From Alphaproteobacteria bacterium (GTDB taxonomy: Bacteria; Pseudomonadota; Alphaproteobacteria; Micropepsales; Micropepsaceae), in the NCBI GenBank assembly GCA_016124385.1, contig WGNU01000001.1:496001-560000 (forward strand): DNA of 64,000 nt, in the 5' to 3' direction. Position numbers and translations under genes: made by a program. Position 1 is the stretch's first letter. Every line of letters begins with the position of its first letter. The notes beneath the pieces are model-generated. The model was not told where the DNA came from. It was given only the letters and a program-made list of their open reading frames with translations, and searched no databases. Positions 49,140-57,952 of the stretch are shown piece after piece.

Positions 49140-49460
49140 ATGCCCAAGATCAAGTACATCGAACACAGCGGCAAAGAGCACGTCATCGACGTCCCGAACG
49201 GATGGTCGGTGATGGAAGGGGCGGTGAAGAACCTGATCCCGGGCATCGATGCGGATTGCGGCGGCGCGTGCGCCTGCGCGACGTGTCACGTCTATGTCGA
49301 TCCACAATGGATCGGTAAGCTCGCGCCGAAGGAAGACATGGAGCAGACGATGCTCGACTTCGCCAACGGCGTGGAGGCGAACTCGCGGCTCTCGTGCCAG
49401 ATCAAGGTAACGGACGAGCTGGAGGGCATGGTCATCCGCATGCCGGAAAGCCAGCACTAG
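49140..49460 (+). CDS. 2Fe-2S ferredoxin, adrenodoxin/putidaredoxin type
   Basis: A 106-residue ferredoxin. Cluster cysteines are in [14 protein letters not shown] (C-x5-C-x2-C), with the fourth in SRLSCQIKV. It carries single electrons from the preceding reductase to a P450 or other acceptor, or may serve Fe-S assembly. It ends 5 bp from the convergent divL stop. Confidence 0.94.
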   Translation: MPKIKYIEHSGKEHVIDVPNGWSVMEGAVKNLIPGIDADCGGACACATCHVYVDPQWIGKLAPKEDMEQTMLDFANGVEANSRLSCQIKVTDELEGMVIRMPESQH

Positions 49461-49465
49461 GCCTC

Positions 49466-51901
49466 TTACGCGGCCTGCTGTTCGGCGGGCACGCGGGGGA
49501 TGTGGCACGTCACGCGCGTGCCGGCGTTGGGGGCCGATTGCAGACTCACCCAACCGCCGTGCAGCTCGACGAAACTCTTCACGAGCGAGAGGCCGAGGCC
49601 GACGCCGCGCCGGCGCGATGACGGCCGGCTCTCGAAGCGATCGAACGCGCGCGGCTGATACTCGAGCGGAATGCCGATGCCGCTGTCGGCGACCGTGAGC
49701 GCGACGCCTTCACCCTCGGGGCTGGCGCTCAGCGTCACGTGGCCGCCGGACGGCGTGTGATCGAGCGCGTTGGCGAGCAGATTGTAGACGACCTGCTTCA
49801 GCCGGCGCGCATCCGCGACGATGACGCCGAAATCGGGCGCGATCTCGAGATCGAGCGTGACGCCGAGCGTGCTCGCGCGGTCTTCGACGAGCGCCGCGAC
49901 GCTCGCGAGCAGATCCGGCAGCGAGACGTCGGACAATTCGAGTTCAAGCTGGCCCGCATCCACGTAGGCGAGATCGAGGATGTCGTTGACGAGCGTGCTC
50001 AGCTCCTTCGCGCCTTGCGCGATCGAGGCGACATTGCGTTGCTGGCGCGCCGTCAGATCGCCGCTATGCCCTTCCAGCAGCGCCTCGGCATAGCCAAGGA
50101 TCGGCGTCAGCGGCGTGCGCAGATGATAGGAAACGCGGCTGACGAATTCCGTCTTCAGCCGGTCGGCCGCTTCCAGCGCCTCGTTGCGCTCGATGAGGCG
50201 TTCTTCCGCGCGCACGGAATCGGTGATGTCGGTGAAGGAGAGCAGCATCGCGCCATCGGGCAGCGGCACCGATCCGCCCGAGACGATGCGTCCATCGGTG
50301 AGCGCGAGGCGGACGCTCGTGCTCCGCCGCTCGGTCGAGAAGCTCGTCACTTGCCCTTCGAGCGTCGCCCACGCCTCTTCATCGCGCACCAGCGTGCGGC
50401 AATGCGCGGCGACGTCCGAGATATGCGGCTCGCCCTCAAGGCGCGCGGGATCGATCCCGAAGAGCCGCTGGAACGAGGCGTTCGAGAGCCGCAGCCGCCC
50501 GTCGGAGGCAAAGACGGCGATGCCTTCCGCCAGCGAGTCGAGCGTTTCGGTCTGAACGGTGATGAGCGTGTTGTAGTTCCGCTCGAGCGTCAGCTGGCTC
50601 GACACGTCGTCGAAGAGGAAGATCATCCCGCCCAGCGGATGGGGCTGCGCCATCACGCGGATCGTCGAATCGTCCGGCAGATGCCACAGCTCGTCGAGAT
50701 CGGCGCCGCCCGTGGCAAAGAGCGCGAGATGGCTGCGCTTCCAGGCGGGGAAATCGCGCTGCTCCGGCAGGCGGCGCATCGAGCGCAGCCGCTCCAGCAA
50801 TTCGCCGGCGGACGGGCGCGTCTCCAGCCACGCATCGTCGAAGCCGAAAAGCTGCGCGTAGGCGCGGTTGTAGAACGTGAGCTTTTGCTGCGCGTCGAAC
50901 ACGACGACGCCGGTCTTGAGCTTGTTGAGCGTGTCGTCATGCGCGTCCATGTGGCGCTGCAGGCGCTGCTCGAGTTCTTCCGTCGCGTTCGCATCGAGCG
51001 CGATGCCCGCCACGCCCCCGCCGCACGGAAACATCTCGAACATGAAGGCGCGCCGCTGCGCGCCCATCTGGATGTAGCGCTTCTCGCGCACGGGCCCGCG
51101 CGTATCGAGCACTTCCTGCGCGAGATTGCGGTCGCTGCGCCGGTCGAGCTGGGCCTGCGCGGCGACGGCCGCATCGGGCGTCGCGTGGCCGACGGCCTGC
51201 GCATAGGCGGCGTTCACCCAATCGAGCGTGAGGTCGGCGCGCCGCCGCCAGGCAGGGAAGGGGAGTGCCATCAACTGGCTGCGCAACAGGTCGCGTTCGG
51301 CGCGCAGGAGAAAGAGATCCTCGTTCGCGATCGCAAGCCGCCCCGCGCGCTCGATCACCGGGCGCAGCCAGAGCGCGACGCCCCCGCCCGCCAGCCGCCC
51401 GTCTGCGCGCAGCCGCTCGCCGGTATCGGTCGTCATCTCGAACGAGAAGGGCTCGCCCGAGCTCGACAGGGTTTCGATCGCCGAGGCGAGGAGGAGCCCG
51501 TCGGGCCCCGCGAGCGCGACCGCGAGGCTGTCCCGCATCGCGCCCCGGGCCAGCGGCTCGCCGCCGTTCGGTGGAAAGAGGAAAAGGCCCCCCGGCTCGC
51601 CCACGAACGCGCGCTCGGACTGCGCCAGCCGGTCGCGGAGGATGAGAAGATCCCGCTCCAGTTCGCGCGCCCGCTGCCGTCCATGCCGAAAGGCGGCAAG
51701 ACCAAGAAAGCCGAGCGCGAGCGCCAGCGCGATCGCGGCAAAGGTGACGATCGAGAGGCTGTCATAGGCCGCGAAGACCGGCGGCGCGGCGTAGGCCGGC
51801 CCGGCAACGGCGACAAGGGCGAGCGCCCGGATCAGCCGGCTCCAGGCGTGGCCCAGGCATGCCGCCGCGCGTGCGCGTTGCTGGTGGTGAAACCCCGCCA
51901 T
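49466..51901 (-). CDS. divL: DivL-like PAS histidine-kinase homologue with Tyr at the phosphoacceptor site
   Basis: An 811-residue protein with N-terminal membrane segments (about residues 21-75), several PAS-like regions (residues 200-560), a dimerisation helix and a HATPase domain (N-box NLLANALDHTPSGG, DSGIGIPLEY, GVGLGLSLV). The H-box reads VSYHLRTPL, so Tyr592 sits where kinases have His and His593 replaces Glu. Tyr at this point, the PAS array, and the position next to ahcY and near tsaE-addAB point to DivL, the regulator of CckA and thus CtrA. The upstream region has four GANTC sites. The start is ATG 51901. A real PAS kinase using His593 is the alternative. Confidence 0.82.
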   Translation of the reverse strand: MAGFHHQQRARAAACLGHAWSRLIRALALVAVAGPAYAAPPVFAAYDSLSIVTFAAIALALALGFLGLAAFRHGRQRARELERDLLILRDRLAQSERAFVGEPGGLFLFPPNGGEPLARGAMRDSLAVALAGPDGLLLASAIETLSSSGEPFSFEMTTDTGERLRADGRLAGGGVALWLRPVIERAGRLAIANEDLFLLRAERDLLRSQLMALPFPAWRRRADLTLDWVNAAYAQAVGHATPDAAVAAQAQLDRRSDRNLAQEVLDTRGPVREKRYIQMGAQRRAFMFEMFPCGGGVAGIALDANATEELEQRLQRHMDAHDDTLNKLKTGVVVFDAQQKLTFYNRAYAQLFGFDDAWLETRPSAGELLERLRSMRRLPEQRDFPAWKRSHLALFATGGADLDELWHLPDDSTIRVMAQPHPLGGMIFLFDDVSSQLTLERNYNTLITVQTETLDSLAEGIAVFASDGRLRLSNASFQRLFGIDPARLEGEPHISDVAAHCRTLVRDEEAWATLEGQVTSFSTERRSTSVRLALTDGRIVSGGSVPLPDGAMLLSFTDITDSVRAEERLIERNEALEAADRLKTEFVSRVSYHLRTPLTPILGYAEALLEGHSGDLTARQQRNVASIAQGAKELSTLVNDILDLAYVDAGQLELELSDVSLPDLLASVAALVEDRASTLGVTLDLEIAPDFGVIVADARRLKQVVYNLLANALDHTPSGGHVTLSASPEGEGVALTVADSGIGIPLEYQPRAFDRFESRPSSRRRGVGLGLSLVKSFVELHGGWVSLQSAPNAGTRVTCHIPRVPAEQQAA

Positions 51902-51912
51902 GCCCCCTGCTT

Positions 51913-51993
51913 GACTCGCCGAATCAGTCTTGGACCACGAGAATAGTGATCGCGAGTCCGCGGGTGAATCCGTCGGGGTTAAGAAAGTGTAAA
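51913..51993 (-). promoter_or_regulatory. Cell-cycle-type upstream region of divL (GANTC cluster, CtrA-like box)
   Basis: The 138-bp gap between ahcY and divL holds four GANTC (CcrM-type) sites at 51913, 51921, 51954 and 51966. It also holds TTTA-N7-TTAAC (minus strand, 51979-51993), one mismatch from the CtrA consensus. Part of that box coincides with the T-tract of the ahcY terminator, so it may be fortuitous. Confidence 0.4.
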
Positions 51994-52024
51994 AACCGCG
52001 CGCGCCCCATCAGAACGCGCGCGG
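51991..52024 (-). terminator. Intrinsic terminator after ahcY
   Basis: On the minus strand: CCGCGCGCG, an 11-nt loop, CGCGCGCGG, then TTTTT, starting 16 nt after the ahcY stop. It separates ahcY from divL transcription. Confidence 0.85.
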
Positions 52025-52039
52025 CGCCTCAATCGCGCA

Positions 52040-53329
52040 TCAATAGCGATAATGCTCGGGCTTGTAGGGGCCTGCCTGCGCGACGCCGATATATTTCGCC
52101 TGCTCGGGCGTGAGCGCCGTCAGCTTCGCGTTCAGCTTGGCGAGGTGCAGCCGCGCGACTTTCTCGTCGAGATGTTTGGGCAGCGTGTAGACCTGCCGCG
52201 AGTATTTCTGGTGGTTCTGCCACAGCTCGATCTGCGCCAGCACCTGGTTCGTGAACGAGGCGCTCATGACGAACGAGGGATGTCCCGTCGCGCAGCCGAG
52301 ATTGACGAGCCGCCCCTCGGCCAGAAGGATCACGCGCTTGCCGTCCGGAAACTCCACTTCATCGACCTGCGGCTTGACGTTGTGCCAGGGCAGATTGCGC
52401 AGGGCTTCGGTCTGAATCTCGGTGTCGAAATGGCCGATATTGCACACGATCGCGCGGTCCTTCATCGCGCGCATGTGGTCGATCGTGATGATGTCCTTGT
52501 TGCCCGTCGCGGTGACGAAGATGTCGCCCATCCGCGCGGCCTCGTCCATCGTCGCCACCTGATAGCCCTCGAGCGCGGCCTGCAGCGCGCAGATCGGATC
52601 GATTTCGGTGACGACGACGCGCGCTCCGGCGTTGCGCAGCGACGCGGCCGAACCCTTGCCGACATCGCCATAGCCTGCGACGACGGCGACCTTACCGGCC
52701 ATCATCACGTCGGTCGCGCGGCGGATGCCGTCGACCAGGCTTTCGCGGCAGCCATAGAGATTGTCGAATTTCGACTTCGTCACGCTGTCATTGACGTTGA
52801 TCGCGGGTACCAGCAGCGTGCCCTCGCGCGCCATGTCGTAGAGCCGTTTGACGCCCGTCGTCGTTTCTTCCGAGACGCCGCGCACGCCTTCCATCAATTG
52901 CGGATATTTCTCGTGCATGAGCTGCGTGAGATCGCCGCCGTCGTCCAGCAGCATGTTCGGCGTCCAATGGCCCGGGCCCTGGATCGTCTTTTCGATGCAG
53001 TCCCAATATTCTTCTTCCGTCATGCCCTTCCAGGCGAAGACGGGAATGCCGGCCTTGGCCATCGCGGCGGCGGCGTGGTCCTGCGTCGAGAAGATGTTGC
53101 ACGACGACCAGCGAATCTCCGCGCCCAATTCGACCAGCGTCTCGATCAGGACGGCGGTCTGGATCGTCATGTGGAGGCAGCCGGTGATGCGGGCGCCCTT
53201 CAGCGGCTTGGCGGCGCCGAATTCCTCGCGCGCGGCCATGAGGCCCGGCATTTCGGTCTCGGCGATGGCGATTTCCTTGCGACCCCACTCGGCGAGCGAA
53301 ATGTCTTTGACGCGATAGTCGTGGCTCAT
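52040..53329 (-). CDS. ahcY: S-adenosylhomocysteine hydrolase
   Basis: A 429-residue NAD-dependent enzyme splitting SAH to adenosine and homocysteine, keeping the methyl cycle running. Motifs are [51 protein letters not shown], the NAD site [12 protein letters not shown] and the C-terminal KPEHYRY. ATG 53329 has GGAGG six bases upstream; the in-frame ATG at 53341 contains that site and is rejected. It is divergent from a GNAT gene with a palindrome between them. Confidence 0.98.
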   Translation of the reverse strand: MSHDYRVKDISLAEWGRKEIAIAETEMPGLMAAREEFGAAKPLKGARITGCLHMTIQTAVLIETLVELGAEIRWSSCNIFSTQDHAAAAMAKAGIPVFAWKGMTEEEYWDCIEKTIQGPGHWTPNMLLDDGGDLTQLMHEKYPQLMEGVRGVSEETTTGVKRLYDMAREGTLLVPAINVNDSVTKSKFDNLYGCRESLVDGIRRATDVMMAGKVAVVAGYGDVGKGSAASLRNAGARVVVTEIDPICALQAALEGYQVATMDEAARMGDIFVTATGNKDIITIDHMRAMKDRAIVCNIGHFDTEIQTEALRNLPWHNVKPQVDEVEFPDGKRVILLAEGRLVNLGCATGHPSFVMSASFTNQVLAQIELWQNHQKYSRQVYTLPKHLDEKVARLHLAKLNAKLTALTPEQAKYIGVAQAGPYKPEHYRY

Positions 53330-53389
53330 TGACGCCTCCATGATGTGGCGCCGGTCTATCAGGGGCGCGGGGAAGAGGCAACCCTTTAT

Positions 53390-53405
53390 ATAAGGATTTC
53401 CTTAT
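53390..53405. promoter_or_regulatory. Palindromic operator candidate between ahcY and the GNAT gene
   Basis: ATAAGGA-TT-TCCTTAT is a perfect inverted repeat with seven-bp arms, inside an AT-rich patch of otherwise GC-rich DNA, 61 bp upstream of ahcY. It covers the Shine-Dalgarno AAGGA and the first two bases of the ATG of the divergent GNAT gene, so a bound repressor would affect both sides. ArsR-type SahR is known to control methyl-cycle genes in proteobacteria, but its exact motif is not verified here. Confidence 0.5.
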
Positions 53406-53943
53406 GTCTTTATATTCGCCGGATCGAGCCATCCGGGCGGCGGTTCTGGACGACGCCGCGCCGATTGCCGCGATCTACAACGACGTCATGGCGACCTCGA
53501 CGGCGATCTGGTCGGATATCCCGACCAGCGTGCCGGACCGCGAGGCCTGGCTCGCCGCCAAGGCCGGCGACGGCTGGCCTGTCCTGGTGGTGGAGGCGGC
53601 GGACGGCGCGGTCGCGGGCTTCGCCTCGTTTGGGCCGTTCCGCCCCTGGCCGGGTTACGCGCGGACGGTCGAGCACTCCATCCACATCGCCAAGGACCAT
53701 CGCGGCCAGGGCCTCGCCCGCGCGATCCTCGCCCGCCTCATCGCCGAGGCGGCGCGGCGCGAAATGCATGTGATGATCGGCGGGATCGACGCGGCGAACG
53801 CGGCCTCGATCAAACTGCACGAGCGATTGGGCTTCGAGCGCGCGGCGCTGCTGCGCGAGACCGGCTGGAAATTCGGTCGCTGGCTCGATCTCGTTCTCAT
53901 GCACCGCATGCTGACGCCGCAGGATGCGGCGGGCGCGCCTTAG
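53404..53943 (+). CDS. GNAT acetyltransferase, phosphinothricin/methionine sulfoximine acetyltransferase-like
   Basis: A 179-residue GNAT protein (IRAAVLDDAAPIAAIYNDVM...; VEHSIHIAKDHRGQGLARAI with the acetyl-CoA loop; GFERAALLRETGWKFGRWLD). The YND, STAIW and WP-type positions fit the Pat/MddA subgroup that acetylates glutamate or methionine analogues; the real substrate is unknown. AAGGA lies seven bases before ATG 53404, inside the palindrome. It converges on the TraB gene with a 4-bp stop overlap. Confidence 0.87.
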   Translation: MSLYSPDRAIRAAVLDDAAPIAAIYNDVMATSTAIWSDIPTSVPDREAWLAAKAGDGWPVLVVEAADGAVAGFASFGPFRPWPGYARTVEHSIHIAKDHRGQGLARAILARLIAEAARREMHVMIGGIDAANAASIKLHERLGFERAALLRETGWKFGRWLDLVLMHRMLTPQDAAGAP

Positions 53944-54839
53944 GGGCCCTCGACCGCGTAGCCCCGGTCGCGCAGGAGCGTGATGACGCTGCTCGATCCC
54001 GCAAGGTGCCCCGCGCCGACGACGATGAGATAGCTCTTCGGGTCCGCCATGAACTCGCCCGTGATGCGCTCGACCCAGCGCGCATTGCGGTCGTTGATGA
54101 TGATCGTCCCGACATCGGGCAGCTCCTCGTGCGCGCTTTGCGTGAGGCTGCCGAGCGTTTCCACATCGCCCGCCCACCAGGCATCGACGAGCTCGCGCAG
54201 CACGCCCGGGCGTTCGGTGATGTCCTCGACAGTCGAGATCAGGAGCGCGCGCTCGAGGTCGGGCGGCATCGTGTGGAAGAACGCGATCTGCTCCTTGGCG
54301 CTCTCGAAATAGAGCCGCTCCTTGCCGGCCGCCGCCGCTTCGCGCTCGACGAGGCCGTCGACGCCGCTTTCGGTGGAAAAGCCCTGGCGCTCCGCCATCA
54401 GCACGCTTTGCGTGAGCGAGGCGAGCCAGGGCCGCAGATGATCGAACGCCTGCGGCGGCAGGCCGAGCGTCGCCATCGCTTCGTTGTAGGATTGGGTTTC
54501 CTCGGGGCTGAGGCCGTCGCGCACCGAAACGCCCAGCGGATTGGTGCCGTTCTGGATGATATAGGCCTGCAGGTCGCTCGATTGGCTGTCCTCGAGCGGC
54601 ACCTCGAACACGACGACATCGGCTTTCTCGAACGCATCGCGGAACGCCTCCGTGTGCCAATCGGGGCCCTCGGGAAGGATGTGCACCGATCCGAAAAAGG
54701 CGATCTGCCCGCCGTTGGGTTTCGTCAGCGTCCAGAGCGCCGGCCCGCTTGGGTTGGCCTGCGCGCCAGCGCCGAGCAAGAGCGTCAGCGCGACAGCGAA
54801 CGGCGCCAGCGCGGCACGAAGGACGGGGAATCGGATCAT
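53940..54839 (-). CDS. TraB/GumN family exported protein
   Basis: A 299-residue protein with a signal peptide (residues 1-28, cleavage near GAQANPSG) and the TraB/GumN fold. Conserved sites are FFGSVHILPEG (GxxH near the N-terminus), VVVFEVPLED, NDRNARWVERI and YLIVVGAGHLAGSSSVI (GxxH near the C-terminus), which resemble metal-protease-like active-site pairs. The role is unknown. It lies between ptsH and the GNAT gene. Confidence 0.88.
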   Translation of the reverse strand: MIRFPVLRAALAPFAVALTLLLGAGAQANPSGPALWTLTKPNGGQIAFFGSVHILPEGPDWHTEAFRDAFEKADVVVFEVPLEDSQSSDLQAYIIQNGTNPLGVSVRDGLSPEETQSYNEAMATLGLPPQAFDHLRPWLASLTQSVLMAERQGFSTESGVDGLVEREAAAAGKERLYFESAKEQIAFFHTMPPDLERALLISTVEDITERPGVLRELVDAWWAGDVETLGSLTQSAHEELPDVGTIIINDRNARWVERITGEFMADPKSYLIVVGAGHLAGSSSVITLLRDRGYAVEGP

Positions 54840-54922
54840 GCGGACCTCCAGGAAACGAATGCGCCGAACCTATCGGCCAGCGCTATCGGAATGCTTAAAG
54901 GGTGGCGAGATTGGGGCGCGGG

Positions 54923-55204
54923 TCAGGTTTCGTCGAAATGCCGCTCGATGAGGCTCGCGATCGCTTCCATCGCCTTCTCCGCGTCTGGGCCGCTCGCGCT
55001 CACTTCGATTTCCGTGCCCTGCGCGGCGCCGAGCGTAAGGAGCCCCATGATCGAGCGCGCCGAGACGCTGACGCCGTCCTTCTCGACCAGAACCTGCGCC
55101 TCGATGCCGGTGAGCGCGCGCACGAATTTCGCCGACGCGCGCGCGTGCAGGCCCCGCGCGTTGGGAATGACGAACCGCGCGCGATGCGCGGGCTCATCGC
55201 TCAT
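54923..55204 (-). CDS. ptsH: HPr-like phosphocarrier protein
   Basis: A 93-residue HPr. The EI-dependent histidine is in NARGLHARASAKFV, and the HprK-dependent serine in VSARSIMGLLTL, so both phosphorylation sites are kept. It probably acts in a regulatory PTS with EIIA-Man just upstream (4-bp overlap), HprK, and PtsN elsewhere in the window. No EI or sugar permease is present. Confidence 0.95.
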   Translation of the reverse strand: MSDEPAHRARFVIPNARGLHARASAKFVRALTGIEAQVLVEKDGVSVSARSIMGLLTLGAAQGTEIEVSASGPDAEKAMEAIASLIERHFDET

Positions 55205-55605
55205 GCGTCCGGACCGAGTTCTTGGCTGGCGACGCGGATATATTTCCGCCCCGCCTCCTGCGCATCGCCGACCGCGCTGGCGAGCGGCGCCCGCGCCCGC
55301 ACGCTCGCGAGCTTGACGAGCATGGGTAGGTTGACGCCCGCGATCACTTCCGTCTTGCCCTTGTCGAGCACGGAGATGGCGAGGTTCGACGGCGTGCCGC
55401 CGAACATGTCGGTGAGGATGATCACGCCGTTGCCGAGCGAGACGGATTTCACCGCCTTGATGATGTCGGCGCGGCGCTGATCCATGTCGTCGTCCGGCCC
55501 GATGCTGACAGTCGCGATATGGGTCTGCGGCCCGACGACGTGCTCGAGTGCCGCTCGCAATTCTTCAGCGAGGCGGCCATGCGTGACGATGACGAGTCCG
55601 ATCAT
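55201..55605 (-). CDS. ptsM: PTS EIIA component, mannose/fructose type
   Basis: A 134-residue EIIA-Man domain: MIGLVIVTHGRLAEELRAAL with the phospho-His at position 9, and VIILTDMFGGTPSNLAIS. No EIIB, IIC or IID partner is encoded nearby, so a regulatory role is likely, as for ManX/EIIA-Man in rhizobia. The ATG at 55605 is family-typical; an open frame upstream to 55677 is not. The 116-bp gap to hprK holds no gene. Confidence 0.94.
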   Translation of the reverse strand: MIGLVIVTHGRLAEELRAALEHVVGPQTHIATVSIGPDDDMDQRRADIIKAVKSVSLGNGVIILTDMFGGTPSNLAISVLDKGKTEVIAGVNLPMLVKLASVRARAPLASAVGDAQEAGRKYIRVASQELGPDA

Positions 55606-55721
55606 GAGGCCGGAAGGGGTTCCGCGTGAACGGGGCGCAAGGGCTGGCGCGGCCAGCTGCATGACAACGATGGGCAAAGCCTAGCAGTTTCCGCGCGCCA
55701 TGCCAGGGGTCTAACCCTCGA

Positions 55722-56162
55722 TCAGCGCGCGCGAACGTGGCATGCGCGCAACGCCAAGCGAATGGCGACGCTGGCCGAGGGCTGGAACGGATCGAGCGTC
55801 CAATGCGGCAGCGAAGGACCGCCCGGCACGACCTCGCGCGTCTCGGGCTCGGGCAGCCTCTCGGGCGTGATGCCCGGCGCGAGCGTGAAGGCGCAGGCGA
55901 GGCGCGTGGAGCGGATGCTCGGCACCGCGACGAGCCCGATGCCGCGCGCCTCGATGAGGCCCGCGATCGCGGCGGGTGCGCGCGCGATGATCGCGCCGTC
56001 GCTCGCGGCGAGAAGCGCCTGATCGTCCGCGACGAGGAGCGCGCCCTCGGCGATGAGGCGAAGCGCAAGATCCGATTTGCCCGCGCCCGAGGGGCCGAGC
56101 AGCAGCGCGCCGCCAAGCCCCGGCCAATGGATCGCGGTCGCGTGGATCTGCTGCGCCGTCAC
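55722..56162 (-). CDS. hprK: HPr kinase/phosphorylase, short alphaproteobacterial form
   Basis: A 146-residue protein consisting only of the catalytic domain: the P-loop GPSGAGKSDLALR, catalytic region LLVADDQALL and the HprK signature IEARGIGLVAVPSIRSTRL. The N-terminal domain and the C-terminal helices of Firmicutes HprK (about 310 residues) are missing, as usual in this class. It phosphorylates Ser of HPr. It overlaps the sensor kinase gene by 4 bp. Confidence 0.94.
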   Translation of the reverse strand: MTAQQIHATAIHWPGLGGALLLGPSGAGKSDLALRLIAEGALLVADDQALLAASDGAIIARAPAAIAGLIEARGIGLVAVPSIRSTRLACAFTLAPGITPERLPEPETREVVPGGPSLPHWTLDPFQPSASVAIRLALRACHVRAR

Positions 56163-57952
56163 GTTTTCGGCTCGGGCGCGGCCGGCAGCGTCACGACGAA
56201 GCGCGCGCCCGCGACCGCGCCGTCGATGATCCGGTTCTCGGCGCGGATCGTGCCGCCATGCACCTCGACGATCTGCCGTGAGATCGCAAGGCCAAGGCCA
56301 GAGTTCTTGCCGAAGCCGTGCGAGTCGGGCCGCGACGTATAGAAGCGCGCGAAGATCTTTTCGAGTTCGTCCTCGGGAATGCCCGGCCCCTCGTCCTCGA
56401 CGACGGTCGTGATGAGGCGGCTCGCCTGGCGCACGGTGAGGCGCACCGTCCCGCCATGCGGACTGAACGAGACCGCGTTGTCGAGGAGATTTGAGAAAAC
56501 TTGCCCCAACGCCCCCGCGTGGCCGAAGACGCGGAACCCGCTCGCGGCGCCGATCCCCTCCGCCGTGATGTCGAAGGTGACGCCGTGTTCTTCCGCGCCG
56601 GGTGTGGCGACGAGCGTGATCGTCTCGAGTAGCTTCAGCATGTCGACGGGCGCCGCGACCTCGCGCGCGAGTTCGGCATCCAGCCGCGAGGCGTTCGAGA
56701 TGTCGCTGACGAGGCGGTTGATCCGCTGCACGTCGTCCTCGATGACGCCGATCAGCCGCCGCCGCGTGGCGTCGTCTTTCGCCCGGCTGAACGTCTCGAT
56801 CGCACTCTTGAGCGAGGTGAGCGGGTTCTTGATCTCGTGCGCGACGTCGGCCGCGAATTGCTCGATCGCGGTGATCCGGCCGTAGAGCGCGCGCGTCATG
56901 TCGTTGAGGCTCGCCGAGAGATCGCCGATCTCATCGCCGCGATGCGTGAAATTGGGAATATCCGGTTGATCGCTGGGAATGTAGCGCACTTTGTCGGCGG
57001 CCTCGGCGAGGCGGCGCACAGGCCGGGCAATCGTCCGTGCCAGGAGGAACGAGGCGAGCACCAGCACGCCGAACGCAACGAGGAAGATCTGGATCAACGA
57101 AAGGCGCTCGGCGCGCAGCACCGCGTCGATGTCATCGCCCTCGGTCGTCAGGAACAGGATGCCGAGCACGAGGTTGAACCGCTGAACGGGCAGCGCGACC
57201 GACAGCACGAGATCGCCGCTGTCGTTGACACGCACATTGTGTTCGATGGCACCGGTCGCGGCGAGCCGCACTTCCGCGTAGTCGAAGCCGCTGCCGTTGA
57301 TCGTCTCCGAATAGAGCGGATGCGCGCGCACGGGCCAAAGATCGGCGACCCAGTCATAGGCATCTTCCAGCATGCTCCACCGGTCGAACAACACACCCGG
57401 CGGCGGCAGGCGATAGGTCTCGATGCTGTCGCGGCCGACAAGGTAGCGCGTGTCGAGCTGCAGCGCGCCATCGATCGCATAGAGGCGCGCGCGCGCGGCG
57501 GTGCCGCCGATGAGGCGCTGCAACAACGGCTGCGCGAGCTGATCATCGACCGAGGTCGCCTGCGGTCCGCGCGTCGCGCCGTCCGCGAGCGCGTCCGCGA
57601 TGATCCGCCCCTGGGTTTCCAGCGAAAGCAGCCGCTCGGTGATCAGGTCCGCGCGGTTGAGGTTGATGTAGATGACGCCCGCGATAAGGACGCCGAGCGC
57701 GACGAGATTGAGCGCGATGATCCGCGCCGTGAGCGAGGAGAAGCGCCGCCCGCGATGGCCCTGCAGCGCGCGGCCGAGGCGCTGAACCCATTCGCTGGAA
57801 AGGGCCGCGCGCCAATCGGGCAGACGCCAGCCGCCGGACGCGGCCGTCCCGCGCGCGGCGTCATCGGTCGGGCGCTCAGCCCCTGGACGAATATCGCCAA
57901 GGGTACCGGGCGCTGAAGCGGGCTCACTCCTTGTATCGATATCCAACGCCAT
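56159..57952 (-). CDS. chvG: Sensor histidine kinase ChvG/ExoS
   Basis: A 597-residue kinase with a cytoplasmic start (residues 1-75), membrane helix 1 (about 78-98), a periplasmic sensor of about 190 residues, membrane helix 2, HAMP, the H-box [17 protein letters not shown] and a HATPase ([40 protein letters not shown]). The ATG at 57952 lies 29 nt inside chvI; there is no obvious ribosome binding site, and an AAGGAG sits after it, so translation is probably coupled. It pairs with ChvI and senses envelope/acid conditions in relatives. Confidence 0.93.
   Translation of the reverse strand: MALDIDTRSEPASAPGTLGDIRPGAERPTDDAARGTAASGGWRLPDWRAALSSEWVQRLGRALQGHRGRRFSSLTARIIALNLVALGVLIAGVIYINLNRADLITERLLSLETQGRIIADALADGATRGPQATSVDDQLAQPLLQRLIGGTAARARLYAIDGALQLDTRYLVGRDSIETYRLPPPGVLFDRWSMLEDAYDWVADLWPVRAHPLYSETINGSGFDYAEVRLAATGAIEHNVRVNDSGDLVLSVALPVQRFNLVLGILFLTTEGDDIDAVLRAERLSLIQIFLVAFGVLVLASFLLARTIARPVRRLAEAADKVRYIPSDQPDIPNFTHRGDEIGDLSASLNDMTRALYGRITAIEQFAADVAHEIKNPLTSLKSAIETFSRAKDDATRRRLIGVIEDDVQRINRLVSDISNASRLDAELAREVAAPVDMLKLLETITLVATPGAEEHGVTFDITAEGIGAASGFRVFGHAGALGQVFSNLLDNAVSFSPHGGTVRLTVRQASRLITTVVEDEGPGIPEDELEKIFARFYTSRPDSHGFGKNSGLGLAISRQIVEVHGGTIRAENRIIDGAVAGARFVVTLPAAPEPKT

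Noticed and set aside
49739..51946. 735-residue plus-strand frame opposite divL
   Set aside because: Low-complexity Arg/Glu-rich translation; the minus frame has PAS and HATPase motifs.
53330..53400. SAH or SAM riboswitch upstream of ahcY
   Set aside because: The gap is only 74 bp and lacks a pseudoknot-like fold or conserved core; a DNA palindrome explains it better.
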